A stretch of DNA of 23,134 nucleotides from the IMG/VR virus record IMGVR_UViG_3300046740_000062, positions 1 through 23,134 of that record. The stretch is one strand, 5' to 3'. Below the pieces are notes generated by a model that saw only the letters and a program-made list of their open reading frames with translations, ran no database searches and was not told where the DNA came from. The position numbers and the translations under genes were made by a program. Positions 14,072 through 20,610 of the stretch are shown in pieces. Origin of the DNA: a virus. The number at the start of each line of letters is the position of its first letter. Position 1 is the first letter of the stretch.

Positions 14072-16420
14072 CTACGGCACTCCTCCGCCCGGCGGTCGTT
14101 GCGTCATTCTGAACTGCTGCGCTGCATTGCGCTCGTTCTGCCGGCGCATCATGTCGTTGGCCCGCAGCGTGTGCTGCTGGATGGCCAAGTCCGCCTTCTG
14201 CTGCTGCGCCTTCATGTCCAGCGCGCTCTTGGCCATCGACATCTGGTGCGCCTGCGCGCTCTCTTGCATCTTCTGCTGCTGGATTGCCATGTCGGATTGA
14301 TCCTCCATGTTGTCCGACTGCGCCTTCATGTTGGCGATCTGGCGCTGGTTGGCCAATTCCATCTGCTTGTGGCGGTCCTGCTGCTGCAACTGCGCCGCCT
14401 TCAGCTGCATTTCGGATTGGTCCTTCTGCTGCTGCGCCTGTATCTTCATCTGCTCGATCTGCAACGCAATCTTGCCCTGTGCCGTCGTCGGGTCGTCGCC
14501 CTTGCCCTGCTGGCCCTTGGCCTTCATCTGCATCACCAGCTCGTCAATGGCGCCGTCGAGCGACCGCCCGGCCCGGAACGGCGCGGTAGCGAATTTCAGG
14601 ATCTCGCCGCAGAAGTCCGCCGTGTGCGGCTCCGCCGTGATCATCTGCGCCAGCTGCGGCAACAGCTGCCCCAGCACGCCCATGAACTCGGTGCGGCGCT
14701 GCTTCTCGCCCATCTCGTCCGTCATAATGGTGCTGTCGGTTTCGATGTCGAGCACGAATGACTTGGCGCGGTTGTCTTTCAGGAAATGCAACACCTGCTC
14801 GATCGTCGGCTGGTTCTGGATCAGCTGGATTTGCTGGATGCCCTGCTGCAACTTGTCCTGCATCTGCTGGGTGGCTTGCTGGCGCGGGTCGTCCTGACCC
14901 GGCACCGGCAATTGCGGCGCGCCCGCCTGCGGCGGCACGCCCACCGGCGGCTGCTGTTGCTGCTGTTGCATCTGTAAGAAGATGCCCTGCATCTGCTGCT
15001 GGATCTGGGCGATCTGCTGCTGCATCATCTGCTCAGTCGGGATCTGGGTCTGCGACATCTCGATGATGGTTTCGTCTTTGAATTTCTCAGTGATTATTTC
15101 AGACGTGATCTCCACCAGATCGCGCGCCAGCCGCACCAGCTCCTGCTGCTTGTCGCGAATGCGCGTGGTGCCGTACTGCGACTTGAGCTGCTGCGCGCCC
15201 AGCGTCTCCTGCGGATCGGTGTCGCCACGCATGATGTCGGCCATGCCGGTGATCTGGTAGATGTCGTCGATGATCTGCTTGCGCAGCATCACCAGATCGG
15301 TGATGGTCTTGCTGATGACATCGACCGGCAGCCAGATGATGACTTCCGACGTGCCGCCAAACGCCGCCCAGTTGGAAATCGGCACCAGCATGCGGCCCGG
15401 CGTCTTGGTGGAAATCGCGGCTTGGATCGCCTCCGACAACTCGCTGCCGCCCGCCGGATAAAACCCCTTCACTTCCAGTGCATCGCTCAACGCATGAATG
15501 CGGCTTGTGAGCAGATTGATCTCCTCGAGCTGGTCACGGTACTGCATGACGTCGGGGACGGGAATGAGGCTGCCGCGCTGGACCGATCCATACGCGGGTT
15601 TTGGACAGGGAAAGAAATTCTGCAAGTCGAGATGGGGATCAGCCTCATCGAGTATGTCCTCGACACCCTCGGCCACCCAGACCACACGCCGCGCGCCACG
15701 GTGCCATATTTCCCAGAACTTCGCCCGCTCCCGCGCATCCGCGCCTCCAATGTTTTTGGCCTCGTCGTCCACCTTGAAGTCGGCTTCCTGATAGGCATCG
15801 CCACTGTACTTGCTGAACCGCTTGCGTGCTTCAGTGCGCGTTAGGTAGCTGGCGGCGGCCACCCATGTGACCTCGCGCCAGTTGCGACTTAATGAGTGTA
15901 GAAAATCATGCCGGCCCTTGAAGTCGATGCAGACGCGCTCTGAGGCGTAGGTGCCCTCGCCGGCACTCTCGTAACGGCACCACGCCACGCCCCGGTTACA
16001 CATCGACAGATCGTCGCGCACCAGCAGCATCAGGTCGTTGATGCGGGTGAGATCGAACGCCACCGTGCAGCAGCGTTCCATCACTTCACTGGCCGCCTGA
16101 TACACCGGGCGCCTGTCTTTAAACTTGGGCACTACCACGGGCACCGGCGCCTTGGCGTAGATCGACGGCTTGAGCACTTCGCAGTTGGCCCAGAAGATCT
16201 GGTACTGCTTGTCCCGGCCGGTCTGCGCCAGCCGCGACATGTTGGCGAACTGCTTGTCGATCAGGTCGCAGTGGTGATGCCACTCCTCGAATGCATCCTC
16301 GGCTTCGGTGAGCAGGTTGAGCCACGCCTTGGCGCTCTCCGGTTCGACCGCAGGGTTGAACTCGTTGTCGTCGGCGCGGAGATCTTCCTCGATCGGCTTG
16401 TCGCGGCTGGTGTCGCTCAC
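14072..16420 (-). CDS. Portal protein
   Basis: The protein is 782 aa. It starts at a GTG that overlaps the terminase stop (GTGA), with AGGGA about 9 nt upstream. It carries the portal-family block NCEVLKPSIYAKAPVPVV (residues 79-96), a conserved ASEVMERCCTVAFDL stretch, and later segments typical of the P22-type and related podovirus portals (GRMLVPISNWAAF, IIDDIYQITGMADIMRGDTD). The length is large, mainly because residues about 465-500 and about 650-782 are Gln-rich and coiled-coil-like (runs such as QQQQQPPVG and KIQAQQQKDQSEMQ), comparable to the long barrel of P22 gp1. The portal is the 12-subunit ring at the head vertex through which DNA is packaged and ejected, docking the terminase and the adaptor. 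Confidence 0.9.
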   Translation of the reverse strand: MSDTSRDKPIEEDLRADDNEFNPAVEPESAKAWLNLLTEAEDAFEEWHHHCDLIDKQFANMSRLAQTGRDKQYQIFWANCEVLKPSIYAKAPVPVVVPKFKDRRPVYQAASEVMERCCTVAFDLTRINDLMLLVRDDLSMCNRGVAWCRYESAGEGTYASERVCIDFKGRHDFLHSLSRNWREVTWVAAASYLTRTEARKRFSKYSGDAYQEADFKVDDEAKNIGGADARERAKFWEIWHRGARRVVWVAEGVEDILDEADPHLDLQNFFPCPKPAYGSVQRGSLIPVPDVMQYRDQLEEINLLTSRIHALSDALEVKGFYPAGGSELSEAIQAAISTKTPGRMLVPISNWAAFGGTSEVIIWLPVDVISKTITDLVMLRKQIIDDIYQITGMADIMRGDTDPQETLGAQQLKSQYGTTRIRDKQQELVRLARDLVEITSEIITEKFKDETIIEMSQTQIPTEQMMQQQIAQIQQQMQGIFLQMQQQQQQPPVGVPPQAGAPQLPVPGQDDPRQQATQQMQDKLQQGIQQIQLIQNQPTIEQVLHFLKDNRAKSFVLDIETDSTIMTDEMGEKQRRTEFMGVLGQLLPQLAQMITAEPHTADFCGEILKFATAPFRAGRSLDGAIDELVMQMKAKGQQGKGDDPTTAQGKIALQIEQMKIQAQQQKDQSEMQLKAAQLQQQDRHKQMELANQRQIANMKAQSDNMEDQSDMAIQQQKMQESAQAHQMSMAKSALDMKAQQQKADLAIQQHTLRANDMMRRQNERNAAQQFRMTQRPPGGGVP

Positions 16421-17784
16421 AGGATGATCCCTCCTCGACGCACTTCATCGGGCGGCGGAATGCGCCAGCCCCGCTGCTCTGGCTCAGGCGGCCTGATGCG
16501 CGGCGTCGCCTTCCAGCTCATGCTCAGGTATCGGAAGCTGTCGGCCGGGTGCGAGGTCCAGTCGTGGACCGCCGACGCGCGAAACGCTTTTTTGTCGTCG
16601 TCCCACTCCCGCCTGTATTGCTCAAGCGCAGAGATGCCACCTTCTTCAGTGCGTGGATGAAACACGCATAGAGGTAGAGTTCTTCGGACAGCGTTAATCC
16701 CGTCATCAATGGACGCCATGGGGACAAGTATTGGCTTGAGGCCCATTGCAGCCATTGTCTCAACGCGGGTTCGTCCGGTTCCCCACTCCCGAATTTTGGC
16801 GTCGTGCGGGACGTAGTCGCTGCCGTGTCGCCAGCCGCGCTCTTTTTCTCGTCGGAAGATTTCATCGCGCCACCATTCCAGTCCCACGCCGGACGTCGCG
16901 TGGTGGTCGAGGATGACCAGTTGCGCGCCCTGCACCTGCCACGCCCACACCGAAGTGTCGTCACCGATGCCGAGATCCCATGCGTAGTTCACCGGGCGAT
17001 CGGGCAGCGCATCGCATTCGAGGATGCGGCCCTCGTTGCGCACGCGCGCCATCTCGACGGCGTAGTAGGCGCCAAGCGTGCTTGCGGTCCAGTCGCAGAG
17101 ATATTCTTGACCGAATAAAGCAGTTCCCTGATCCTGACCGTAAATCGCGATCAGCTCTCGCTGCGCTTCGTCAAGAGCCGCGTCTGAGAGAGCCTTGGTG
17201 TCTCTTGCGGTGAGCAGTTCTGAGAACCAGCCGGGCGATCGAGCTGAATGCTGAAAAAGCTGGAACGCATGATTGCGTCCTCGGGGAGTAGAGACGAACG
17301 CCGCCCAGCCGTCGTTCTCCTCCAAGATCGGCCGGTAATAGGCCCATGCGGCTGGATTGCTGAGGGCGTACTCACTGAACACAATGCCTGCGGTGCTGGC
17401 GCCGACGGTTGACGAGTAGGTGTCTGAACCAATGATTTGGAAGGTGGATTGTCCAAAGCCGATGAGCATTTCGTTGTCGTTGGTTTTGGTGCGGCACGCA
17501 TGCGGGAAGGCTTCATCGATGCGTTTCTTTCCTGTGTGTGGATTGATGGCCGTCCAGATGACTTTGCGACCTTGAGAATATTCCGGCAGCGCGTACCAGT
17601 AATTGCCGGGACGTTGCAGCATAGCGCACGCCATCGCGTGCAGGCACACTTCATCCTTGCCGGCTCTGCGATGCCAGATGGCTACAGCTCGCTTGCCGCC
17701 GCCGCGAAGATAGTACCAGAGTTTTTCCTGATGATCGCGCGGCAGCCAGCCGTTGTGTGGCATGGGCACGCTGATCTTTGCCAT
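16417..17784 (-). CDS. terL: Terminase large subunit (packaging ATPase/nuclease)
   Basis: The start at ATG 17784 (MAKISVPMPHNG) has GGAAAG about 8 nt upstream, giving 455 aa; the extension to 17910 overlaps the previous gene. Motor domain: Walker A-like HRRAGKD (residues 38-44), Walker B-like VFSEYA (135-140) with the catalytic Glu in place, and the coupling motif STPRGRN (165-171). Nuclease domain (RNase H fold): YAWDLGIGDDTSVW (267-280, first Asp), VILDHHATSG (290-299), PHDAKIREWGTGRTR (326-340), and HDWTSHPADSFRY (407-419, last Asp). The enzyme pumps DNA into the prohead through the portal and cuts it to length. Length and motif order fit the family. The small subunit candidate is immediately upstream. 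Confidence 0.92.
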   Translation of the reverse strand: MAKISVPMPHNGWLPRDHQEKLWYYLRGGGKRAVAIWHRRAGKDEVCLHAMACAMLQRPGNYWYALPEYSQGRKVIWTAINPHTGKKRIDEAFPHACRTKTNDNEMLIGFGQSTFQIIGSDTYSSTVGASTAGIVFSEYALSNPAAWAYYRPILEENDGWAAFVSTPRGRNHAFQLFQHSARSPGWFSELLTARDTKALSDAALDEAQRELIAIYGQDQGTALFGQEYLCDWTASTLGAYYAVEMARVRNEGRILECDALPDRPVNYAWDLGIGDDTSVWAWQVQGAQLVILDHHATSGVGLEWWRDEIFRREKERGWRHGSDYVPHDAKIREWGTGRTRVETMAAMGLKPILVPMASIDDGINAVRRTLPLCVFHPRTEEGGISALEQYRREWDDDKKAFRASAVHDWTSHPADSFRYLSMSWKATPRIRPPEPEQRGWRIPPPDEVRRGGIIL

Positions 17785-17809
17785 CGTTATATCTTTCCAA
17801 ACATAACGC

Positions 17810-18073
17810 TCATTTCTTTTTGGCTTTCTCGGCTGCGATGTCGCGCAGCAGGATCTCGATGCCGCCGCTGATTTCGTTCGTCTGCTTTTGCATTGGTCGG
17901 CCCCAGCCACGATCGAGTATCATGCCGATCGCGCGCAGCTTGATGTCCGGATTGACGCCGCCTTTTTTCGGATCGTTTGGATCTACTTCATTTGCAGTTG
18001 CCCACGCGCCCAACGCAGCAACGCACGCCGTCGTGTAGCCGCGCGCAAGACTATCCAAGTCTATGTCCTTCAT
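17810..18073 (-). CDS. Candidate terminase small subunit
   Basis: The product is 87 aa from the ATG at 18073. A TTG at 18094 overlapping the upstream stop (TTGA) would add 7 residues (MTRKKKT), and neither start has a clear Shine-Dalgarno. The protein is helical: LDSLARGYTTACVAALGAWA, then NPDIKLRAIGMILDRGWGRP, then ISGGIEILLRDIAAEKAKKK. The IGMILDRGWGRPMQ motif with a Lys-rich tail resembles DUF5681-like and small-terminase-like phage proteins, as I remember them. The position directly before the large terminase supports this. No explicit DNA-binding helix-turn-helix is clear, so the assignment is from context. Such proteins bind the packaging start site and stimulate the large subunit. Confidence 0.6.
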   Translation of the reverse strand: MKDIDLDSLARGYTTACVAALGAWATANEVDPNDPKKGGVNPDIKLRAIGMILDRGWGRPMQKQTNEISGGIEILLRDIAAEKAKKK

Positions 18074-18090
18074 TGTTTTCTTTTTTCTAG

Positions 18091-18276
18091 TCAATCGTTT
18101 AACGGGTCAGACTTCCCGCCTTCCTCGATCCTCTTCACTCTTGCCTTGAGCTGCTCGATTTCTACTTTCACCCCGGCCAGTGCACCGCTCACCATCATTT
18201 GCATTTCGGTAATGATGACGGCGCTTTGCGCCCTGTTTTCGGCGTCCATGATGGAGATGATTTTCATGTTGGACAT
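18091..18276 (-). CDS. Small coiled-coil protein of unknown function
   Basis: This 61-aa ORF lies between the HTH-like gene and the terminase candidate. The sequence MSNMKIISIMDAENRAQSAV is followed by a Met-rich helix and the coiled coil VEIEQLKARVKRIEEG. Alternative ATGs are at residues 4 and 10; none has a good ribosome-binding site, so the start is uncertain. No family recognised. Its stop is 15 bp upstream of the next ATG. Evidence that it is coding is only its helical, charged composition and position. A 91-bp gap before it contains an 8-bp hairpin (18300-18330). Confidence 0.5.
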   Translation of the reverse strand: MSNMKIISIMDAENRAQSAVIITEMQMMVSGALAGVKVEIEQLKARVKRIEEGGKSDPLND

Positions 18277-18299
18277 GGCACTGCCGTGGCTGGAAACGG

Positions 18300-18330
18300 C
18301 AAAGGCCCCACTGTCTTTGCGAGGCCTTTG
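18300..18330. terminator. Hairpin downstream of the HTH-like gene (weak terminator candidate)
   Basis: The arms CAAAGGCC (18300-18307) and GGCCTTTG (18323-18330) form a perfect 8-bp stem with a 15-nt loop. In the minus-strand transcript it follows the stop of the 80-aa gene by about 37 nt and is followed by CCGTTTCC, so there is no proper T-run. It could partly separate the regulatory genes from the late operon or just be a processing hairpin. A second small inverted repeat (GCCGT and ACGGC, about 18284-18299) lies next to it. Confidence 0.35.
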
Positions 18331-18367
18331 AAAAGATACCTGATTTTGTGTGAGGTCAAGCCATAGC

Positions 18368-18610
18368 TCACCACCGCTTGTTGGGGTCGGCCTGCCATGG
18401 CGGCACGATCGGTGGGATCTTCAGCTCGATGAGGCCGTGGAGCAGCATGGCGTGGGTGGCGGGGATCTTGGTCTGGCCCATCTTGTAGCGGTGCGAGGTC
18501 CGGGTGGAGATGTCGAGGTAGCGCGCGGCGCTGGCCGTGTTGAGGTGCAGCGTCTTGAGCGCGGCACTGTAGGCGGCCGGCGTCATGCTGCGCTGTTCCT
18601 GCCACGTCAT
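18368..18610 (-). CDS. Small helix-turn-helix-like protein (candidate regulator)
   Basis: The protein is 80 aa. The ATG has GGAGG 8 nt upstream and follows the preceding stop by 3 nt. Residues about 11-60 (MTPAAYSAALKTL, LNTASAARYLDISTRTSHRY, then KMGQTKIPATHAMLLHGLIE) have the layout of a Cro/Xre-type HTH: a first helix, then helices 2 and 3 around ASAARYLDISTRTSHRYKMG, then IP at the expected turn. Many phage proteins of this size regulate an early promoter. It is the second gene behind the divergent promoter region, so it is the best candidate for binding the GACAGGGGTG repeats there. The DNA-binding role is inferred; it could instead be a minor late regulator or a terminase accessory protein. 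Confidence 0.65.
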   Translation of the reverse strand: MTWQEQRSMTPAAYSAALKTLHLNTASAARYLDISTRTSHRYKMGQTKIPATHAMLLHGLIELKIPPIVPPWQADPNKRW

Positions 18611-18613
18611 GGT

Positions 18614-18877
18614 TCAGGCCTCCGTGCAGTCGTCGAGTATGAACTTCATCGTCTTGCCGGATACATCCAGCTTGACGTGGGCGATCTCGCGCAGCTCTCT
18701 CTCCAGCGGCGCGTAATCAACGGACTTGGCGTTGGCCCATCCGTTGCGGGACAAGTTCGACAGCTCCGCAATAATGGCCGTCTTGCGCTTCGGCTTCGGG
18801 CCAGTGACCTTGACGACCTCGCCGTAGCGGTCGCCCATCATCCAGCGGTCGGTATAGGCGGGGATCTGGACGCGCAT
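18614..18877 (-). CDS. Conserved-looking small protein of unknown function, first gene of the minus operon
   Basis: This 87-aa protein uses the ATG at 18877 with AGGAG 8 nt upstream. It starts 30 bp downstream of the minus-strand -10 element. The N-terminal half is a small beta-like segment, MRVQIPAYTDRWMMGDRYGE then VVKVTGPKPKRKTAIIAEL, that looks like a compact SH3-like barrel. The C-terminal half is a helix and two strands (YAPLERELREIAHVKLDVSG, then TMKFILDDCTEA). No function is recognised. As the first gene after the promoter it may be an early gene or a regulator. Confidence 0.7.
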   Translation of the reverse strand: MRVQIPAYTDRWMMGDRYGEVVKVTGPKPKRKTAIIAELSNLSRNGWANAKSVDYAPLERELREIAHVKLDVSGKTMKFILDDCTEA

Positions 18878-18906
18878 TGCAAATACTCCTCTGTTGTGAT
18901 GCCCTC

Positions 18907-18934
18907 ACAATAGACTACCAGACAGGGGTGTCAA
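18907..18934 (-). promoter_or_regulatory. Leftward sigma70-type promoter
   Basis: Read on the minus strand, a perfect -35 TTGACA (18934-18929) is separated by 16 bp from a -10 TATTGT (18912-18907). Initiation would be about 30 bp upstream of the first minus-strand gene at 18877. The -35 and -10 hexamers are the same as those of the rightward promoter. It probably drives the regulatory genes and possibly the late operon. Confidence 0.75.
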
Positions 18935-18977
18935 CAAATAGTTATCCACAGCCTGAATTGACCACTTGACAGGGGTG
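18921..18977. promoter_or_regulatory. Repeated operator candidate GACAGGGGTG over both promoters
   Basis: GACAGGGGTG occurs at 18921-18930 and again at 18968-18977, 47 bp apart. The first copy extends to a dyad GACA-N4-TGTC (18921-18932) and overlaps the -35 of the leftward promoter. The second overlaps the -35 and spacer of the rightward promoter. A repressor bound to both would shut both promoters at once, as at a lambda-like switch. The binding protein is not identified; the nearby 80-aa HTH-like protein is the obvious candidate. Confidence 0.55.
18942..18950 (+). promoter_or_regulatory. Perfect DnaA box between the divergent promoters
   Basis: TTATCCACA matches the consensus TTATNCACA exactly. 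It lies between the two -35 elements (18934 and 18966). One box alone does not make an origin, but host DnaA could act on the divergent promoters, or the site could be part of a replication control region. A single 9-bp match in 23 kb could also be chance. Confidence 0.5.
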
Positions 18978-18994
18978 ACCGATGGTCTTATTGT
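18966..18994 (+). promoter_or_regulatory. Rightward sigma70-type promoter
   Basis: A perfect -35 TTGACA (18966-18971), a 17-bp spacer and a -10 TATTGT (18989-18994) are present, followed 37 bp later by the first plus-strand gene at 19032 with TAGGAG before its ATG. It is the only clear plus-strand promoter, and it serves the two small genes that end at the intrinsic terminator. Confidence 0.8.
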
Positions 18995-19031
18995 CCACCC
19001 ACTGAAGTTCATCACACCTTAGGAGCTACCC

Positions 19032-19328
19032 ATGACCAACCTCTCCACCACCATCGACGCCTACGGCCTCCTCTGCACCCAGATCGCGGAGCTGGAGCGC
19101 CAGAAGAAGGCCATGAAGGAAGCCTTCGCGGACCTGCCCAAAGGCACCCATGAAGGCAACCTGTTCAACCTGAACGTCGCGGAGTTTTCGGTCGAGAAGA
19201 TCGACTGGCAGGCGATCGCGGAGAAGGTAGGCTACTCCAGCCAGCTCAAGACGGCGCACACCACCACCCGCGACGATCGCCGCCTCACTGCCAAGGTCAA
19301 CGCCAACAAGGTGCTGACGGCGGCCTGA
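19032..19328 (+). CDS. Conserved small phage protein of unknown function
   Basis: This 98-aa protein has an ATG preceded by TAGGAG at a 7-nt spacing. Residues about 8-32 (IDAYGLLCTQIAELERQKKA) are a coiled coil. Then comes LPKGTHEGNLFNLNVAEFSV, the segment EKIDWQAIAEKVGYSSQLKT, and a basic end rich in Thr/Arg/Lys. I recall this arrangement (G..YEG.lf...v......DW..iAeklg.S.QL..ah) in small phage proteins near replication or recombination genes, but no function is established. It is the first gene of the short rightward operon, so it is probably expressed early. Confidence 0.8.
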   Translation: MTNLSTTIDAYGLLCTQIAELERQKKAMKEAFADLPKGTHEGNLFNLNVAEFSVEKIDWQAIAEKVGYSSQLKTAHTTTRDDRRLTAKVNANKVLTAA

Positions 19329-19365
19329 GCCTGACCCCCACCCTTACACTGAAAGGACCACTGAC

Positions 19366-19581
19366 ATGACCATCGCAAGCCAAATCAAGATCGAATACCT
19401 GACCAGCCTCATCAGCTATGAAACCGCACTTCACCTTCTGGAGAAAACCGGCATGGGCGCCAACGAGGCCGACAACTTCCTGTTCGCCAAGGATGCCGAC
19501 TGGCGTGTTGCCCAGATCAAAAACGGCGACATCACCGAAGGTCCGGCCCTGCTGGCGGAGATGCTGCCCAAGGTAGGCTAA
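19366..19581 (+). CDS. Small phage protein of unknown function
   Basis: This 71-aa protein has an ATG with AAAGGA about 9 nt upstream, 37 bp after the preceding stop. The sequence MTIASQIKIEYLTSLISYET is followed by ALHLLEKTGMGANEADNFLF and ITEGPALLAEML. It is helical, with a short UBA/HTH-like three-helix appearance around residues 17-45. No family is recognised. Its stop codon TAA overlaps the left arm of an 11-bp palindrome, and an intrinsic terminator follows within 30 bp, so it is the last gene of the rightward operon. Confidence 0.75.
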   Translation: MTIASQIKIEYLTSLISYETALHLLEKTGMGANEADNFLFAKDADWRVAQIKNGDITEGPALLAEMLPKVG

Positions 19582-19605
19582 ATCACGGACACCCTGTCCG
19601 TGATT
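19581..19605. promoter_or_regulatory. Perfect 11-bp palindrome with 3-nt loop between convergent operons
   Basis: The arms AATCACGGACA (19581-19591) and TGTCCGTGATT (19595-19605) flank the loop CCC. They include the last base of the TAA stop. The core ACGGACA-N3-TGTCCGT is the same as at 10578-10600. A T-run is lacking on the plus strand, and on the minus strand only TTTAG follows. A separate terminator lies just downstream, so this palindrome need not be one; a protein-binding site is possible. Confidence 0.55.
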
Positions 19606-19611
19606 GCATCC

Positions 19612-19650
19612 ACGACCCCTGCCATGCCCGGCGGGGGTCGTTTGCGTTTT
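19612..19650 (+). terminator. Intrinsic terminator of the rightward operon
   Basis: The arms ACGACCCCTGCC (19612-19623) and GGCGGGGGTCGT (19630-19641) form a 12-bp stem with one G-U pair and the loop ATGCCC, followed by TTGCGTTTT. It lies 30 bp after the last plus-strand stop and just before the end of the convergent minus operon at 19660. On the minus strand no T-run follows, so termination is expected mainly for rightward transcription. Confidence 0.8.
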
Positions 19651-19659
19651 AAGGAGGCG

Positions 19660-19908
19660 CTAAGGGGCGCTGGAGCGTTTCCACTCATCGAAGGTGCTTG
19701 GCAGCCCCTCCAGCAAAATAATCGCTGTACCGGGCTGCAAACCCTTTTCCCGCATGCATCTGGCGAGAACATCCCGTGTCGATCGGACAAACGAAACCGG
19801 ATCCCATGTATCGCCCTTCGGCCGATGATGACGCTTGGCCAGCATCCACTGGATCCCATCGCTCAGGAGTGCCCAATCTCCCTCAATCCTGACGACCCGG
19901 TCAGTCAT
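19660..19908 (-). CDS. Small conserved phage protein of unknown function
   Basis: The protein is 82 aa. The ATG overlaps the stop of the preceding gene (ATGA). The core EGDWALLSDGIQWMLAKRHH, then WDPVSFVRSTRDVLARCMRE and KGLQPGTAIILLEGLPSTF, resembles a small phage protein family I recall (WAL..D.lQW.......G...W.PVSFVRSTkdvL.RC.REKG). No function is established. It is the last gene of the replication block. A 1-aa spacing or overlap at both ends shows that it belongs to the same transcript as the primase-helicase. Confidence 0.8.
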   Translation of the reverse strand: MTDRVVRIEGDWALLSDGIQWMLAKRHHRPKGDTWDPVSFVRSTRDVLARCMREKGLQPGTAIILLEGLPSTFDEWKRSSAP

Positions 19909-20519
19909 AGCCCGATGTCCCTGATGGGGTCGTCCAGCCTGTCGTCCAGCGACACGCCGTCCCTGATGGCGTCGAGCGGATCTTGGATGGACTGGCGGAT
20001 CTGAACGACCTGCGCGCCGGGGAAGGCTTCCTTGACCTTGGTCACCTGCTGGTAGTTTTCCAGCATGCGGCCAATCTCCTCCAGCGTGTAGACTACCAGC
20101 TGGCGACCCTCGACCAGCACCCGCTTGGCGTTGGCGGCGTCGGGTACGATCGCCGCCACCGTTCCGTCCGCCAGCGCCACTTCCCAGACCAGCGGCAGCA
20201 GGGGCATCTGGGCGGCGGCATCAGCGGCCTTGTCCAACGCCCGCCATGCCTTGACCATGCGCTCGCTTTCGCGCCGCACCGCTTCCAGATCGCCGTGCCA
20301 GATGGCGGCGTTGAACAGGTACCGCTGGCGGTCGAACTTCTCGCGCAGCTCGGGGCTGACCAGCAAGCGCAGCCGCCCGGCACCCCAGCGCCGTTCCATT
20401 TCGATCGCCATGGTATCGGCGCCATCGATGGCGGCTTGGCCGGCGAGATAGGTGCCGTGGGTTCTGGCCCATGAGTTTGGCTTACCCATGGGGCGGTCAT
20501 CTTCCTTGATCTTCGCCAT
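19905..20519 (-). CDS. Conserved phage protein of unknown function (replication block)
   Basis: The ATG at 20519 (MAKIKEDDRPMG) has GGAG about 7 nt upstream and yields 204 aa; the extension to 20636 runs across the inverted repeat and iterons and is rejected. Regions: TMAIEMERRWGAGRLRLLVS (residues about 36-55), a helical segment EKFDRQRYLFNAAIWHGDLE and VRRESERMVKAWRALDKAAD, then a beta region with VWEVALADGTVAAIVPDAAN and LVVYTLEEIGRMLENYQQ. I recall the pattern from alphaproteobacterial phage genes next to primase-helicases. No enzymatic motif is visible. It lies directly downstream of the repeat-rich region, so a replication or origin-associated role is possible by position only. Confidence 0.75.
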   Translation of the reverse strand: MAKIKEDDRPMGKPNSWARTHGTYLAGQAAIDGADTMAIEMERRWGAGRLRLLVSPELREKFDRQRYLFNAAIWHGDLEAVRRESERMVKAWRALDKAADAAAQMPLLPLVWEVALADGTVAAIVPDAANAKRVLVEGRQLVVYTLEEIGRMLENYQQVTKVKEAFPGAQVVQIRQSIQDPLDAIRDGVSLDDRLDDPIRDIGL

Positions 20520-20559
20520 TGTCAGTTCTCCGGCTATCAGGGCTTCAATTTTTGACTGC

Positions 20560-20610
20560 CTGCCTAGTACAGCTTCGGGACATGTGTGCAACATGTCCCG
20601 TACTAGGCAG
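20560..20610. repeat. Long bulged inverted repeat next to iterons
   Basis: The outer arms CTGCCTAGTAC (20560-20570) and GTACTAGGCAG (20600-20610) form 11 bp, and the inner arms GGGACATGT (20577-20585) and ACATGTCCC (20591-20599) form 9 bp. A 6-nt bulge (AGCTTC) lies on the left side only, and the terminal loop is 5 nt. All 20 positions pair. The right side contains TGTCCCGTACT, close to the TGTCCGTACT arm near the scaffold gene. No T-run suited to termination follows in the minus direction. It could be a replication-initiator binding site or a regulatory RNA hairpin. Confidence 0.65.

Noticed and set aside
13066-14112. Long plus-strand ORFs (348 aa here, also 5091-6041, 7278-8147, 11705-12595)
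   Set aside because: They lie opposite well-supported minus-strand genes, are Arg-rich with no recognisable motif, lack ribosome-binding sites, and arise from the high-GC codon bias.
14150-15050. Repeat-rich stretch that could suggest a CRISPR or tandem repeat
   Set aside because: It is the CAG/CTG-type codon repetition of the Gln-rich C-terminal part of the portal gene, without regular spacers or identical repeats.
18907-18950. A full host-type replication origin at the DnaA box
   Set aside because: Only one DnaA box and no clear AT-rich unwinding region; reported as a single site only.
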